From: Acidovorax radicis
Lineage (GTDB): Bacteria > Pseudomonadota > Gammaproteobacteria > Burkholderiales > Burkholderiaceae_C
Direction of reading: 5' to 3'
Assembly: GCF_020510705.1 (NCBI RefSeq)
Contig: NZ_CP075184.1
Coordinates: 3,162,001-3,226,000, forward strand
Length of the DNA: 64,000 bases
In this document: piece after piece, positions 63,012 to 64,000 of the stretch
Layout: every line of letters begins with the position of its first letter
How positions within the stretch are numbered: the stretch's first letter is position 1
The notes under the pieces: generated by a model
The model's database searches: none
The model's input: the letters and a program-made list of their open reading frames with translations, nothing else
What the model was told of the DNA's origin: nothing
Position numbers and translations under genes: made by a program

Positions 63012-63518
63012 TCAACCTCGGCGCCCGACGCCAGCCTCGTCCGTTGCGTAGATCAGCGCCACCGCCCGCGCCTCCATGGCCAGGCCCTGCCCTACCGGCC
63101 CCAGGCGCTCGGCGGTCTTGGCCTTGACGTTCACCCGCCCTTCGGCCACGCCCACCGCGCGCGCAATGGCGACTCGCATACCAGGAATGTGTGCGGCCAG
63201 GCGCGGCGCCTGGGCAACCACGGTGCTGTCAATATTGCCCACTTCAAAACCGGCAGCACGCACGCGGCGTGCCGCCTCGGCCAGCAGAACACCCGAGTCA
63301 GCGCCCCTATATGTGGGATCGCTGTCCGGGAAATGGCTGCCGATATCGCCGAGGGCCGCCGCGCCCAGCAATGCGTCGGTGATGGCATGCAGCAGCACAT
63401 CGGCATCCGAATGCCCGAGCAACCCCATCGGGTGATCAATGTCCACGCCACCAATCACCAACTTGCGGCCCGGCACCAGTGCATGCACGTCCCAGCCTTC
63501 GCCAATCCTGAAATTCAT
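63012..63518 (-). CDS. ispF: 2-C-methyl-D-erythritol 2,4-cyclodiphosphate synthase
   Basis: This 168-residue enzyme of the MEP isoprenoid pathway starts [20 protein letters not shown] (metal ligands Asp and His). It has [39 protein letters not shown] and [20 protein letters not shown]. It cyclises CDP-ME-phosphate. It follows ispD after 56 bp; ispDF adjacency is common in proteobacteria. ATG 63518 is the natural start. Confidence 0.95.
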   Translation of the reverse strand: MNFRIGEGWDVHALVPGRKLVIGGVDIDHPMGLLGHSDADVLLHAITDALLGAAALGDIGSHFPDSDPTYRGADSGVLLAEAARRVRAAGFEVGNIDSTVVAQAPRLAAHIPGMRVAIARAVGVAEGRVNVKAKTAERLGPVGQGLAMEARAVALIYATDEAGVGRRG

Positions 63519-63574
63519 CCCATTGCCTTGTGTTGTCGCCGCCCCCAGGGCCGGCGTGTGCTGCCCCACAGGGG

Positions 63575-64000
63575 TCAAAACAGTTTCACCTTGCCTGGTG
63601 TCGCCGCCACCAGCCCGCGCTCGCCGCCAAAACGATCCAGTGTGGTGCCGTGCGCACGTTGCGCCAGCACGGCCGCTGCCAGTGCAAAGTCGTCCGGATA
63701 CGTCACCTTGAAATTCTGCGCACCGCCCGGCACCAGGCGCGGGTGCAAGCCCATGGCTTCCATGGCGCTGGCTTCATCAGTCACGTTGGAGCCCACCTTC
63801 TCGATGGCCTCCATCAAAGGGCCGATACGGAACATCTGCGGTGTCTGCGCCAACCACTTGTCGCTGCGGTCTATCGTGGACGCCACCCGCACGCCACCCG
63901 GCCCGTCGATCGATGTCTTGAGCGTATCGGCCAGTTTGTGGGCCAGAAGCCCACCCACTGTGTCACCCGCACATTGATCAATGAGCGCATCGATCTGCGC
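63575..64000 (-). CDS. ispD: 2-C-methyl-D-erythritol 4-phosphate cytidylyltransferase, C-terminal part
   Basis: The visible C-terminal 141 residues or so contain [60 protein letters not shown] and [20 protein letters not shown], as in IspD. It makes CDP-ME from MEP and CTP. The gene runs out of the window, so its start and the CTP-binding loop are not visible. Confidence 0.93.
   Translation of the reverse strand, partial: AQIDALIDQCAGDTVGGLLAHKLADTLKTSIDGPGGVRVASTIDRSDKWLAQTPQMFRIGPLMEAIEKVGSNVTDEASAMEAMGLHPRLVPGGAQNFKVTYPDDFALAAAVLAQRAHGTTLDRFGGERGLVAATPGKVKLF

Overview
The window looks like chromosome of a Comamonadaceae-type betaproteobacterium (Acidovorax or a close relative). This is inferred from the high GC content, the EarP/EF-P arginine-rhamnosylation pair, PhaR and 3-hydroxybutyrate dehydrogenase (polyhydroxyalkanoate metabolism), orphan Bug/TctC-type binding proteins, a DUF1631 protein, a TAXI-family membrane protein, and at least nine copies of a short palindromic repeat (core AGCGCTT-N5-7-AAGCGCT) of a kind I associate with this family. 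No species is claimed.

Layout. 1-2.3 kb: a PF20091-type alpha/beta hydrolase gene cut by an IS30-family element, then a decayed IS5-type transposase tail. 2.3-7.5 kb (minus): a complete siaABCD-like signalling operon (PP2C phosphatase, kinase, DUF1987 switch protein, diguanylate cyclase) with a fifth gene encoding a REC/DUF3369/degenerate-GGDEF/EAL protein; a second, different transposase remnant lies on its far side. 8-11.4 kb: two small cell-envelope ORFs and an MCE/MlaE-type lipid transporter operon without its ATPase. 11.6-15.2 kb: a divergent MerR-family regulator and a Cd/Zn/Pb P-type ATPase, followed by an SRPBCC-DUF3703 fusion. 15.4-21.3 kb: a YitT protein, then a periplasmic copper-handling cluster (His/Cys-rich protein, TolC-like lipoprotein, Tat-exported multicopper oxidase, cupredoxin, DUF411 protein, CusF-like protein). 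21.5-33.4 kb: P1-family peptidase, TAXI membrane protein, DUF1631, EttA, RhlE with an out-of-frame overlapping NAD(P)-binding gene, and an M14-type lipoprotein.

33.6-37.1 kb: a small decayed integrative island between tRNA-Arg(TCT) and tRNA-His(GTG), whose 3' ends face each other. It holds an AlpA-like protein, a truncated ORF, an IS3-family element with a nonsense codon in its transposase, and an integrase cut by that element. 37.2-43.7 kb (minus): PpiD, tRNA-Val, HU, tartrate dehydrogenase-type enzyme, PgsA, UvrC. 43.7-44.0 kb: a MITE-like element. 44-49.5 kb: two Bug binding proteins, an HMG-CoA-lyase-type lyase and a class III CoA-transferase, with a divergent LysR regulator. 49.5-64 kb: EarP/EF-P, RimO, PhaR, an MscS-type channel, tRNA-Val(GAC), RelA, an alpha/beta hydrolase, 3-hydroxybutyrate dehydrogenase, a SIMPL protein, an OmpR/EnvZ-type pair, IspF and the 3' part of IspD.

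Most notable: (i) an AAGGAGGT ribosome-binding site, start codon and Rossmann GATGLVG motif encoded in the +1 frame of the Gly/Arg-rich tail of rhlE; (ii) a sia operon with a cytosolic CBS-domain SiaA and an added EAL protein; (iii) dispersed repeats supplying coding sequence, including the signal peptide of the cupredoxin and two segments of EarP.
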